Source of the DNA: Icerya purchasi
Taxonomy: Eukaryota > Arthropoda > Insecta > Hemiptera > Monophlebidae
NCBI GenBank assembly: GCA_039619475.1
Contig: CM077115.1
Span: 103,104,393 to 103,168,392 of the forward strand
Direction: 5' to 3'
DNA: 64,000 nt
Both the position numbers and the translations under genes were made by a program. Of the stretch, positions 11,623 through 22,220 are shown piece after piece. Position 1 is the first letter of the stretch. Each line of letters starts with the position of its first letter. Below the pieces are notes generated by a model that did no database searches, had not been told where the DNA came from, and worked only from the letters and a program-made list of their open reading frames with translations.

Positions 11623-12590
11623 ATTGTGAACTTGAGGGGATTTTTTGTTTTATTCCTTATTCTCCTAATTCTGTTTATTTGGTTCCTTATTTGCTGAAGT
11701 TCTTTCGTCCACCAATCATTTTGGGGTGTATTGACTCGATATGTGCGAAGGTTGATATTTCTAGTAAGGTATGACTTTAAATTGGTAACATTATCATCAA
11801 GTTTATTATAACTTTTGCGTGTCTTAATTTTGTCAACGAACATGTTAATCTCATTTTCACTAATACTTTCAAAAGGTTCAGAATAATTAATTTTATTGTA
11901 TTTATTATTATTGATTTCTTGATTTGAGTCGAGTATATTTATCGTAAATATTTTATGAGCACTAAGCTCCACTTCTCTTATTTCTAATTTTGGAGAAGAA
12001 GGAATATTTATTTTTGAATACTAAAAGGTAATCAATACTTGCTCCGTTGTGATTTTTGAATGTTTCCGTATTGTCATTCATAATTATTAAATTGTTGCAA
12101 TATACGAACTCGAGCAGTAATTGTGAATTTTTATTTGATTTTACCTTTTTCTTTAGAATGGGTAGCCTAATGTTAAGGTCACCGATAATGATTAGGTGAC
12201 CATTTGTTTTGATATGTGATTCCCTTTCTCTATCCGGGGATAAGTAGCACCCAATTCGAATATATTTACGCAGATAGTTACAATATTTTCAGATATTGAT
12301 ATTAGGTTGTGAACTAAAATATTTTTGATAAACGCGAAACTGATTGGCAGTTGTAGTAGTAGGAGCAACTCGGTCGTTGTGTCCAGCGTGTTGCTTTTTT
12401 TCAAAATTAAAATTTTCATTGTTAAAAATTGAAACAAAATTTTTCGACATCACCGTTCGATAGAAAAAGAGTGAAATCAGGAGGATCCGGGAGGGGATTT
12501 GGAAAAATATTGAGGGTTTCATAAAAAAAATTTTCACAAAATGTCCATCGGTGGGTACCTGGGGTACCCGGGTGTACACATAAGGGTTAA

Positions 12591-12900
12591 AAAGCTTCTT
12601 ATTGAACACGTGGTCGGCCCGTCGTGACATCTTCGGTGCGAAGATATTACCGCCGTTCTGGGGCGGGATTGCGGATTTCTTTTTTTTTTATATCTATATT
12701 TAAAATTGCTTTTCTTTTCGAAATTTATTTTTTTCCATTCCGCTTACGAAAAGCCTGATACCCCGCCGAAGGAGCTAAACCGGTTGTAACACACCGCAAG
12801 TATCACTGGCGTCCGTAATTTCCGTAATTTTCATCTTTTTTCATTATTTTGCTGAGAAAAGCCGATTCTTCACAAAATACAGATATATATAAAGTAAAAT
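12591..12900. other. Short spacer, nothing recognised
   Basis: GC-richer than the surroundings around 12600-12680, with a T-run at 12681-12690. No coding or repeat identity established. Confidence 0.4.
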
Positions 12901-12919
12901 AAGTCCTATACCCTTGAAA

Positions 12920-13165
12920 AGGCGTCGGGGATTGTTAAGTTAAGCTTCACAGTGTACTAAACCCCACAGCATTAACGTGAGTAGAGAGGCCGCCAGTTCC
13001 TTTTTCTCGACTGCCTTTATTTTTGCAGATTTCTCTGGTACCAAATTATTTAGGTAAACCTGGGGGCGACTTGAATCTGGAACGAAACCGAACCTATGAC
13101 CTCTGCTTTAGTAGCTAAGCACCGTAACCGCACTAGCCTACCGCGCTACCTATATCGTATTTTTT
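12920..13165 (-). mobile_element. tRNA-derived SINE-like element
   Basis: On the minus strand, TAGGCTAGTGCGG (13128-13140) resembles a pol III A box and GGTTCGGTTTCG (13083-13094) a B box, with tRNA-like spacing of about 35 nt. A GC-rich body of about 150 bases follows on the same strand. This is the layout of a tRNA-headed SINE. The 3' boundary and target duplication could not be set, so the lower coordinate is approximate. It does not fold as a convincing intact tRNA gene. Confidence 0.45.
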
Positions 13166-14676
13166 TTTAATATAATATTTAAATTCGAATTCGGTCTGTT
13201 TTTCCAGTATTTACTGTCTTTGTTAATGTATCCCCAGAACTTTAACGGTTTATTAACATTATAATTACTTTTTTCTAATTTTTTTAAATTTTACAATACT
13301 ATTTCAATCTTACCATAACTGAAAAAATAACAAATAACTGTATGTTCTCATCGACGTCAACACTAGTAACATGTAATGCATTATTAACGTAAATATTATG
13401 GCACCAAAACATTTTCCTATGGACTTTTAGCGTTATCTGTAACTATTTTTAATTCGCTTCTGGTTACATCATCAAAGCCGCATATTCCGAATAAGATCTA
13501 ATTTTTATCCTACAATTAATAAAGTTTACCCCATTGGATGATGATCTTCTCACCTGAATTCTTTCAGTATCCTTCTACACTCATTATTTTTTTGTCATAT
13601 TTTTTCAACATACATATACTCGTACCGTATATATATTTGTTCAAATGCCTTATTCAAAAACAAACACTACTTGGAAACAATCCGCCAAATATTTTACTCG
13701 ACCGATAAATGTACCTAATCTTTTTTTCGCAAACTAATTGACGGTGAACGTTTTTTTTTTTTTTTTTTCGGTTCATACACCTTACACATTTTTCTACGTT
13801 CATTATTAAATTCAAAATGTTCGCTTTTCATTTCAACAAGATGTTTTTTGTTTCTTTTTTAGCCTTGTTTAATGAACCTTTTGAACATTTTTCATTCTGA
13901 ATTGGTATACTATATTTCAATTTCACTACTCTTTAAACAGTTTTACGGGTCTTTCATATACTACCGAGTATCGTATCATTGTTTATCGGCACTGTATGAA
14001 AATGGGTAATAATCACGCCTTTTATTGGCTGTTTTCGATCTCTTTTTTTTGTTTTTGCTACGTCACTCGGAGACCTACACGCAGAAACAGAAAAAGGGAA
14101 AGAACCGTCAGAATATAAAATGTACAATAAAAAGTAGGTAACTTGAGTTTCGGCAGATAATAATGCAGAATACAATTGTAATCAGAATTACAGATATTAT
14201 TGCGTCATTCATCTCGATTACTTTGCTACATTGAATAATTTAATGTTTCTTCACGACCATCCCGTGTACCATAGGCATTCTGTATGATCATTTCGCTATT
14301 ACTTTTATCCTATTTTTAAGCAAATTATTTACGTAATATAATTTTTCGAAATATCACAATTTTTCAGTTTTGGTATTTTTTTCTACGTTACATTTGAAAT
14401 TTACTTCTTGAATGTGCTTAATTTTTTGTTTTACTACTGAAAAAAATTCTTTTAGACGGTACTTAATTATTTTCACATGTTTTAGGTTCTATAATTTTTC
14501 TTATCAAACGGAATACCACATCATTATTATCATTTATACCACTGTGTCCGGGAAATTAATTTTGGTAGATTTTTTATATTCCGTCCCGAAGAAAGTAAGG
14601 TTGTAAAAATTATGATTTGAAAATAATTATGATAAACATGTAATAATAATAATGAAAAAACCGTTACGTTTTAATA
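13166..14676. other. Intergenic AT-rich DNA
   Basis: Homopolymer T runs (for example 13751-13769). Frames at 13954-14175 and 14412-14606 are short and show no domain. Confidence 0.5.
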
Positions 14677-14680
14677 TTAA

Positions 14681-16801
14681 CACTAAACCTACCAAACCCG
14701 GTCCAGTGACCGTTTTTGAAATTTAGTTTCGATTTTAGCGTTACCGTATCGCCATGTAATTTTTTGACTTTTTCTGTGATATACATACAACCCATTTTTC
14801 AATATTCACGAATTTCTTTATTGCTCACTTTTTGAAACAAATTCATAATAGGTCTAGTCTACCATGAGCGGTCATTTGAGGAATAAGGTGAATATAATAA
14901 TATTTTATGGCATGATTTACATTTGATTTTTAATTTACGCCCCGTTTGATTTATGTTTTTTTTCGTTTTTACTTCATCATTTGTATATTCATCTCCAAAA
15001 ATGTCAAGACATTCGAAAAATATCAATTTATTAGACAAAATAAATAGTATTGACGAGGATTGTTGAGAAGATGGCCAGGAAGTTTCCGATATTGATGATG
15101 ATACAGCGGTAGTGACGAAAAGGATATTTCGGATGTACCAAGAGGACAAAAAAGAAAGAGAACTATAAACAATTCGAAAAATGAAAATGGGGAAGAGATT
15201 GAAACTGGTACGGACGGAACTGTTTGGCAAAAAAAAATAAGAGAAGAGTCTAACCGCGGAAGAGCACCGATATGTATAATATTTTCAAGGAAATGTCAGG
15301 GCAGGATACGCTAAACGAAATATTATGAAGGGCAAAGTTGACTCGGAATTCTCCTTGATTATTGATCATAACATGATTGAACAGATATAAGGATATATAC
15401 GGAATTAGAAGCATTCCGAGTGCTGGAAACGAAATGGAATTTATCTGCTGCAAAATTACATACATTTATTGGACTTTTATCTGCACGCGGTTCATACGAG
15501 GCTAAAAATATGGATTTATCTTATTTATGGAACCAGAAATGGGGCCAATCATTTTTCTCAACAACTACGAGCCGAAATGAGTTAACCGAAGTCATGAGGT
15601 TTATTCGGTTTGACGGCAGAAATCAACGAAGCAAACGCTTACAACATGATAAGTTCGCTTTGATTAAAGTTTGGTACAAATTTATCGAAAACAGTCAAAA
15701 CTGTTACAAACCAGGAGCTTTATATCTCTATAGATAAACAGTTGTTTCAACAAAAGCACGTTTCTGATTTACTCAATGAATGCCCAATAAATCAGACAAA
15801 TTTGGCATAAAATTCTGGTTTGCTTCCGATGTAAATAGTATATAGTAAACAACTTCCCATATTTGGGAAAAGATGAGGGAATCATCGGTGGTCCCACTTG
15901 AGGAGTTTGTAGCTTTGAAATTATCAGAACCATATACGGGCCATGGGAGAAATATTACTAGTGACAATTTTTTTACAAGCATGTCATTAGAAAGAAAGCT
16001 TCGAGAAAAAAAAAACTACGCTTGTCCGAACTATGGCAGAAATAAAAGAGAGCTACCAAAATTAACGAGAGAGCCAAATGATAGTAACGCTTCTCCACAA
16101 TAATATACAAATCGAATGACTTTATTCTTACAATTTACAAAGCTCTAAAGCTAATAAAAAAGTGTTGATGCTTAGCATTCATCCGCTGAGATTGAAGAAA
16201 GTGATAATACCAGATACAATTAGATTTTACAATAGCACGAAATTCGGTGTGGATGTAACCGATCAAATGGCCAGAAAATATAGTGTAAAATCTAAATGCC
16301 AAATATGGACAGGTATTTTTCAATATCTTGGATTTAGCCGAAATAAATGCTTGGATTTTATACAAGGAAACAACCGGTGAAGAAATATCGAGGCAAGCAT
16401 TTTTATTTCAATTGGCAGATTGAGGTCGAATATCAGAAGCAAGGAATGTTCATCAGAAAAAATAACAAAAACCCCAAAATTATAAATTCATCTGAACGGA
16501 AAACTTGTCAAATAAGGTATTGTAAAGACAATAAGACTAATAAAATTTGCGTAAATTGTAAAAGATACGTATGTGGAAAATGTGCTTTACAAAATACTAT
16601 AATTTGTAAAAAATGTGCTCAAAATGCATTTAAATAAAACTTTTCTAAATATAAAAAATATTTTGCTTACTTTACTGCTCACTTTGTTTAATTAACTAAA
16701 ATCTCTTTTTATATTAAGATACATATGTATATTTTTGTGGAATCGGTCATGTGACCGGTCGCGGTAGGAATAGGTATATAGAAATGTCGGTAGGTTTAAT
16801 G
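14681..16801 (+). mobile_element. Second piggyBac-like element, full length but decayed
   Basis: TTAA lies at 14677-14680 and 16802-16805. The left end CACTAAACCTACC matches the reverse complement of the right end, CATTAAACCTACC. Just inside each end is a short palindrome with identical arms, CGGTC-N4-GACCG (left about 14699-14712, right about 16744-16757). The 2121-bp length and the transposase inside are typical of a complete piggyBac, but the gene has many frameshifts. Its termini differ from the element at 7899-12586, so it is a separate family. Confidence 0.9.
15002..16637 (+). pseudogene. piggyBac transposase, multiply frameshifted
   Basis: A probable start ATG at 15002 leads into an acidic N-terminus (SIDEDC, then a stop). 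Further on are DGTVWQKK and RGRAP blocks, then an open segment (15420-15737) with KLHTFIGLLSARGSYEAKN and TSRNELTEVMRFIRFD. The three catalytic aspartates can still be found, in different frames: ISIDKQLF (about 15725), GRNITSDNFFTS (about 15950) and FGVDVTDQMARKYS (about 16245). A cysteine-rich C-terminal domain remains at 16509-16637 (CQIRYCKDN, CVNCKRYVCGKCA, CKKCA), the chromatin/DNA-binding finger typical of this superfamily. Not functional as it stands. Confidence 0.9.
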
Positions 16802-16805
16802 TTAA

Positions 16806-17700
16806 TGTTGAATATTCTTAAATGGCCACTAAAAATATACTTTTTGATGCATCTGTAATAAAGAGTTTATCCCGTTTTCCGTACATCATGATATTCCGTT
16901 TGAGAAAAATGTTGCTTCGAGCTGCCAGAATTCCTCCGGTAAGTGATCTCGAGTTGTTTGTGTTGTCGATCGGGAATGATCATATATTTGTATACGCTAG
17001 AAAATTAATTTAAATTTCTACACAGAAGCGATACTGCATTAAAACATGTTGCGCTATTTAAATCAAACGACGAAAAAATGGAATGGTTTTTGTGAAGATT
17101 TCCGATTTCTTCTGGCGATCTGATTGCCAATTATCGAAAAATACATCCCGTTTTCATTATAGATCGGTCTACCGTTAACGTTAGGTGTATCGAAGTTATT
17201 TCGTCTTGCGCGACACCGTTTAATCCGAAGTCTATTTTATATATTAGGCGAAAGAAAGAAACGTTTTCGCCACTTATTGATGTTGCCGATATTTCAGATA
17301 TACGCAAGCAACATGGGAACTTTCACGGGTCGTATTGGATACACAAATTAAAAGTGTGCACCAGGCAAACCACGCACCAGGTGATGATACAGGGTGAAAA
17401 ATTTAAATACGTGCGCGATATGTTCGTGGTCGAACTTTGCATTTGAACCGCTAACTAAACCGCTGACGCATAATTCTCCGATTGAGAACAACAGGAGCCG
17501 TTATAAAAAACATACCGCGGGCAGAACGCATTAACCGCAAAAGTAAACTAATTAGCATTAACACTAGTTCTTCAGCTTTCGTCAGCACTTTAGATTAAAA
17601 AAAAAATTACTATTACTTACATTGACTAAGATCTCATTCATAGGGTAAGATGTAATTTAAAAAAAAAAAAAAAGTGAACTATACACAACTCCCATCAGAT
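16806..17700. other. Intergenic, nothing recognised
   Basis: About 17040-17560 is less AT-rich than its neighbours but has no sustained frame or known motif on either strand. Confidence 0.45.
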
Positions 17701-17703
17701 GGG

Positions 17704-18450
17704 GTTTTTTTCGTTTATTTTTTCCATATTGAACTGCCCAAAGGCATACACACAATAATTTTAATGATAAGGGAATAACTAACAAAGATAAATATTCGGC
17801 CACTGCCTTGTCTTAGAGTTAAAATAATGCTTAAATTTAGATAAATCTAAATATAAATAAGAATATATAAGATAAGAGTAATAAGTTTACTATAGCGCAT
17901 GTGGTTTAGTTCGCCTTAATCTACGAGTATCTCCTTTTGTATTGAGGAGTTTAGCTGCGATTGAGTTTAGGTGACCGTAAAGTTTGGTCTCCTCGCGTGA
18001 AGACTAGCAATTTCATTGAGATTCAGAATTTTTAAATCACGATGTAGTACAGCATTGAGAACGTACCAAGGAAGTTTGGTTATCAGGCGAAGTATTTTGT
18101 TTTGAAAATCTCTGAATAATAAGTTTGTTCGATCTCTTTATAGTAACCCAGATTTGAATACCGTAACTACAAATAAGCTTCAGGATGGATAGGTATATGA
18201 GTCGCTCGTTAGCTACACTAACGGGAGAATGGTATCCAAGCAACCAGTACTACTCTCGTAATAAGTTCCCGGCGTTTTTGATTTTGATATGATGCTTCCA
18301 ATTCAGACAGCGATCCGGGTACGTTCCCAAATATTTAACCGAATCACTATTCGAAATGGGCTTCCTATTCATAGTTGACGGAATATACCTGGCAGAGCGC
18401 AAGGAAAACTCAACTCTGGTAGATTTATGTTCATTGAATTTAATCTTCCG
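17704..18450 (-). mobile_element. Jockey-like LINE 3' end (antisense)
   Basis: Minus-strand frames give the reverse-transcriptase thumb and C-terminus typical of Jockey: SVKYLGTYPDRCLNWKHHI (about 18290-18345), then WLLGYHSPVS, LIYLSILKLICSYGIQIW (18120-18190) and a QRFxNKxLRxI / PWYVxNxxLHRDL pattern across a frameshift (about 18020-18110). The minus strand ends in a probable 3' UTR with AATAAACGAAAAAAA (about 17704-17720). The copy is 5'-truncated and has frameshifts; the longest open piece is 68 codons at 18037-18243. Confidence 0.8.
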
Positions 18451-20100
18451 GTAGATGGCTGTTCTCTATTCTTTTCATTTATTTTCTTTTTTTGTTATTT
18501 AATTTATTATTATTATTTTTAACTCATCTTCTGCGGATAACTAGCAGAATTATTACAGCGCTCAAATGAACTAGAGGAAGCCGATTGACTTAGCCGCTCT
18601 CATGCAGCATTGAATACCGTTCTTCGACCACCCGGTCAACAACAGTAACAGGAGGTAAATGTGAAGACGTTAAAGTAAATGAACATGCACAGTGTTCTAG
18701 GTATGGTAAAAGCGGCAAATTACATAACAGACAGGAAGAAGAGGAAAGTGTGTGCCTTCCAAAAGATACATTATGGGAGCACATTGATGTTTGTACTGTG
18801 CGCAATTTGGTAGAGGTGCAAAAAAGCTCTTTGCGTAAGAGATATCGCTGGCCAACACAGTTCAGTGCTTATCTTGATGCATCTAAACCACGATGTCTCC
18901 GAATCACCGCATGTTCTCTCATTTTCTGGCCAAGCGATAATGGAAGAAAGATGCGGAATAGAAGCGTCTTTTACCATCTATACGTTAAAGCAGTCAAAAT
19001 CCCACGTTTGCTTCCAGATACACCAACTTAGCCAGCGATCCATTGATATTTTTTGCTACTACCAGTTTAACATCCCTGATTAAGGCGAGATTTAATGCTG
19101 TTTAGGTCGACAACAATCCGCTTATATAAAGTCTGTAACTCGCATCGTCTGTTTCTTAACAATGTGTATAATAATAACGGAGGAAGAGTATAGAGATTAT
19201 TGGGCAAAATGGAATTATAAAATTTTCACGATAAAAGACGTAATATTAAAGTCAGCTATTATGCGAATGTAAAAAGTCCATAAACAATTGCCACAACAAC
19301 GGAGCTCATTTAAACCGCACCCGGTTTTCAAAAAAAACTCATTAATTTCATTCTTTTCGGTAGTTAAGGCATAACAGTGACGCGCTATCTTTTCGTGCAT
19401 TCTCGTTGTACGGATGCATACAGGTAGCCATTCAACTGTTCTAAATACAGTATGAACGTGAATACGAGATTACATCTGAAACTAATCATAATCATTTATC
19501 GTCATCCAAAAACACACTCCAAATGCTCATACGACTGACGTTGTATCTACATGCGCATGAGATAGTATGCGCATTTCCCATTTTCCAGCACGGAAACAAA
19601 AAAAAATCAAAAAGTAATGCGACCGCTATTTTGTTCATGAACCGTCGTCATCATCATCATCATCATGGAAACACGAAGACCTAGTCGAATGCGGCCACGG
19701 TGAAATAAACTTTTTAAGACGCGGATTCTTCGGAATTCAAACGATGCTAGGAAGTTTACACAACTTTTACATTATAATGAACGATAATAACAAAATTTTA
19801 GCGTTACTAGCCGAAGACAAAAACAAACATTCGTTTACATTATTAGTCTCTTTTTTTTTTCTTTTTTTTTTTCTATTTCCTTCCCTCGCTTTCGTTAATC
19901 ACAAAAACAACCCGATTATTCGATTTTAATAAATAAACTTGCTTACAAGAAAAAAATTTGGTGTGTGCTTAAGACCACACGAAAGAAGTGAAAACTTAAT
20001 TAAGGCGAGGTTAATAATACGAAATACAACTATACTTTTTTTTTTTTCTTTATTCATAAAGTAATAATATTTACAATTATATATATATATAATTATAATT
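18451..20100. other. Intergenic; overlapping short frames of unknown origin
   Basis: 18590-19083 is less AT-rich and open in several frames on both strands (up to 93 codons), but none shows a known domain, so it may be an unrecognised old transposon or chance. Other contents are a (TCA)n run near 19650-19666 and poly-T/C-T tracts at 19850-19880 and 20037-20050. Confidence 0.4.
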
Positions 20101-20433
20101 GTGTATAAATTACTCTGGTAAATTTTGCTTCGACTGATCATCATTTGTATCATACTCTAAAAATGAAACAATTGATTTGTAATAGCTAAAATATGAAATG
20201 CATACTTTTGATTGAAATTTTGCTAAATATCTCAAAAAAAAGTCCGTCAATCGTAGTTCCATATTTTGTTGTGCTTTCATTTGGATCATTCGACATATTC
20301 AAATCTAATGTTGATTTCAAAAAATCCACTAATGGCTTTGATGTGTCTTTTGCGAAATCAACATTGAAATCTCCACTCAAAATCATTGGCAATATATGAA
20401 GATTTCGTTTGAGAAGAGTAGATCCTGCTTTTT

Positions 20434-21484
20434 GAAAACTAAAGCGATAATACGAGCATTGGAAAAAATAAAAATCAATAGTACATATGTAAGAATAATT
20501 AAATATATACATATATAAAAAAGCAACAGCTACAATCACGATTAATGAAGAAAGAGAAAAGATCCGATTGAAAAAAGGTATAAGACAGGGAGACGCGTTA
20601 TCTCCAAAATTATTTACAGCTGCACTCCGAGATAATATGGAGGAAATTAACTGGAAAAACTCAGGTATTTTAATTGGAAATAAAAGGCTAACACACATCT
20701 ATTATATGCGGACGACATTATACTAGTTGGAAACAGCTTAAAAGAACTACAAGAAATGATACAAACCGTCAGCGATAAATGCTCAGAAATAGGACTTAGA
20801 ATAAACATAAATAAAACTAAGTTCATGAGTAACGAACTGGTAACGGACAAAAACGGTAGTATACTTATAAACACACAAGAAATAGAAAAAGTAGATAAGT
20901 TCATTTACCTAGGACAATTACTGAAAGTAAATAATGACTGGGAAGAGGAGATAACTAGAAGAATACAACTAACTTGGATGGCATTCTCGAAGCTACGAAA
21001 TATACTTAAAGATACTAATACACCCTTAAATCTGAAAAAAAAAAGAGTTTTTGACCAATGTGTTCTGCCAGTTCTAACATATGCCAGCGAAACATGGGTA
21101 TTAACGAAAAAACTACAACAAAAGATAAGTACAAATCAACGCAGAATGGAACGGTCTATGTTAGGTATTACCCTGAAAGACAAATGGACAAAACAACGTA
21201 TCCGACAAACCGCAAAAATAAATGACGCAATAAGTATCACTAAAGCCAATAAATGGAGATGGTGCGGTCATGTGGTCAGAGCCGAGCACCGATGGATCAA
21301 TCTATTGACATTCTGGAAACCTGATGGGAAACGAGCTTTGGGACGACCGAAGGGACGCTGGATGGATGAAATACGAAAATTTAGGTCGAACTGGCGGGAA
21401 GAGGCAAAGGATCGCGACGGCTGGAAGGAATTAGGGGAGGCCTTCGTCCAGCAGTGGACTGATAATGGCTAAAGAAGAAGAAGA
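20434..21484 (+). mobile_element. RTE-like LINE, 5'-truncated, with target duplication
   Basis: The sequence AGATCCTGCTTTTG occurs on both sides (20420-20434, with one extra T, and 21485-21498), a ~14-bp target site duplication. Inside is the 3' part of an RTE-clade ORF ending at 21472, followed almost at once by an (AAG)n tail (about 21473-21486). RTE elements commonly end in a short simple repeat, not poly-A. The 5' end is cut inside the reverse-transcriptase domain. This is one of the younger insertions in the window. Confidence 0.88.
20443..21472 (+). pseudogene. RTE reverse transcriptase, C-terminal half
   Basis: The relic starts within the RT fingers (RALEKIKINSTYVRII), then has KKGIRQGDALSPKLFTA (about 20568-20620). 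A frameshift near 20690 is followed by the intact active site LYADDIILVGNS (YADD at 20704-20715). The segment 20756-21472 is open for 238 codons: KCSEIGLRININKTKFM, then KVDKFIYLGQLL, VLPVLTYASETW, RRMERSMLGIT, WRWCGHVVRA and a GRPKGRWMDEIR tail characteristic of RTE/BovB-type proteins. The endonuclease half is missing because of 5' truncation. Confidence 0.9.
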
Positions 21485-21589
21485 AGATCCTGCTTTTGTA
21501 TAAACAAGTAAATTTTCATGGATGAATTTGATGATTTTTTTTTGATGCTTCGATTAGATGAGATATATATATATAGCTACCATTACACA

Positions 21590-22040
21590 ATTATTTAATT
21601 GCGACCAAGCTTATATGTTATTGTATTTCATATTCAATTGGTTTAATACCAGCTGCAACTATGGCCGACAACTGATTGTTCCATATGATTTAATCATTTT
21701 TATTATAGCTATAATCCTTTGAACGCTTTTTAACATCTTTTAAAATTTTTTAGTTTTCAACATTTCTACATATCATATGATACTATTATGTTAGGTGTAA
21801 AATAATACTTTTATACAACGTAATTCCTTTTTTATAATTTATATATAGTTTTCGTTATTATACAGCTTATTAAATATTATTATGAATTTGCTTATTTCGG
21901 CTTTAATGTAATTAAAATGTTCGTAAAATTTTAAATTACCGTTTATTATTACTCCCAAGTATTTTATTTGTTTTGCATAGTTGATCCTTAAAATCCGTAC
22001 TGTTCTAAATTTAATGGTCTCTTAGTATATATTTATTATT
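21590..22040 (-). mobile_element. LINE reverse-transcriptase scrap (R1-like, antisense)
   Basis: The minus strand reads TIKFRTVRILRINYAKQIKY, LGVIINGNLKFYEHFNYIKA (about 21900-22020), then after interruptions WNNQLSAIVAAGIKPIE (about 21630-21690). The KYLGVxID...F..H block and the later AL-x-AG-x-P-I block are the thumb and connection of R1-type reverse transcriptases. Many stops; no boundaries visible. Confidence 0.65.
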
Positions 22041-22061
22041 AAATATCATTCTTTTTGTTTC

Positions 22062-22092
22062 TAGTTGAAAATGGGCTGTGCCCGAAAACGTT
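22062..22092 (+). ncRNA. Degenerate hammerhead-like motif
   Basis: TTGAAAAT, a GGGC-TGT-GCCC stem and GAAAACGTT resemble the CTGATGA / helix II / GAAAC-GT(C) core of Penelope-type hammerhead ribozymes, but the first core (CTGATGA) is badly altered. Probably an inactive relic if related at all. Confidence 0.2.
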
Positions 22093-22148
22093 ATACTAAC
22101 AATAAGATAAATATATTTTTAATTGTATCGCTAAACAGAATTAATATA

Positions 22149-22154
22149 TTTATT
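22149..22154 (-). promoter_or_regulatory. AATAAA polyadenylation signal
   Basis: The minus strand reads AATAAA 67 bases beyond the TAG that closes the candidate exon at 22221-22481, a normal 3' UTR distance. Confidence 0.4.
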
Positions 22155-22220
22155 ATTTTTCTAGGTATTGGTAAACACGGGAATGTTAAAGAACGTAAAA
22201 TTGAAACGATTGGTCGAATA

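Larger units (their letters stand above)
8856..12345 (-). mobile_element. R1-like LINE, antisense, split by two later insertions
   Basis: Minus-strand relic with domains in the order of an R1-clade ORF2. Endonuclease-like sequence comes first (IRIGCYLSPD, then LIIIGDLN at about 12175-12205, and GASIDYLL near 12030). A linker follows, with NDWWTKELQQIRNQINRIRR (about 11680-11740). The reverse transcriptase has SFDIKGSFDN, then [17 protein letters not shown] (about 10468-10525), then FSDDV (about 9870). A C-terminal zinc-knuckle-like segment is at 8861-9187 (SQILTGHGVMGEHLNKF, CKYCGK). Stops and shifts are frequent. The hairpin at 9949-10464 and the LINE end at 11396-11622 interrupt it. No endonuclease-proximal 5' end or clear target duplication was found. 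Confidence 0.8.
7899..12586 (+). mobile_element. piggyBac-like element, interrupted by nested insertions
   Basis: TTAA flanks both ends (7895-7898 and 12587-12590). The left end CCGTTATGTGCACACCCGG matches the reverse complement of the right end, CCCTTATGTGTACACCCGGG, as terminal inverted repeats, and both continue into GGGTACCCACC-type sequence. A decayed piggyBac transposase lies at about 8055-8850. It is broken by an antisense R1-like LINE (about 8856-12345), and the right end of the element resumes after that. TTAA specificity and a DDE transposase are hallmarks of the piggyBac superfamily. Protein from the N-terminal third is missing, so this copy was probably already defective. Confidence 0.85.
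20110..21545 (-). pseudogene. Endonuclease-domain relic, split by an RTE insertion
   Basis: On the minus strand the sequence before the insertion (21545-21485) reads KIIKFIHENLLVYTKAGS. The sequence after it (20425-20110) reads TLLKRNLHILPMILSGDFNV, then PLVDFLKSTLDLNM, TTKYGTTIDGLF and, after a one-base shift, FSYYKSIVSFLE. GDFN, T-x-ID and the late SYH-P-I-like block are the signature of apurinic-type endonuclease domains. The wording is closest, in my recollection, to the domain at the C-terminus of Helentron/PIF1-type helicase proteins, but a LINE endonuclease is possible. Removing 20434-21484 rejoins the frame exactly. Confidence 0.65.

Noticed and set aside
13083..13140. Intact tRNA gene
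   Set aside because: A and B boxes are present but arms do not pair into a convincing cloverleaf; SINE head is more likely.
18590..19083. Overlapping frames on both strands as a gene
   Set aside because: Three or more frames are equally open and none has a recognisable motif; described only as unassigned sequence.
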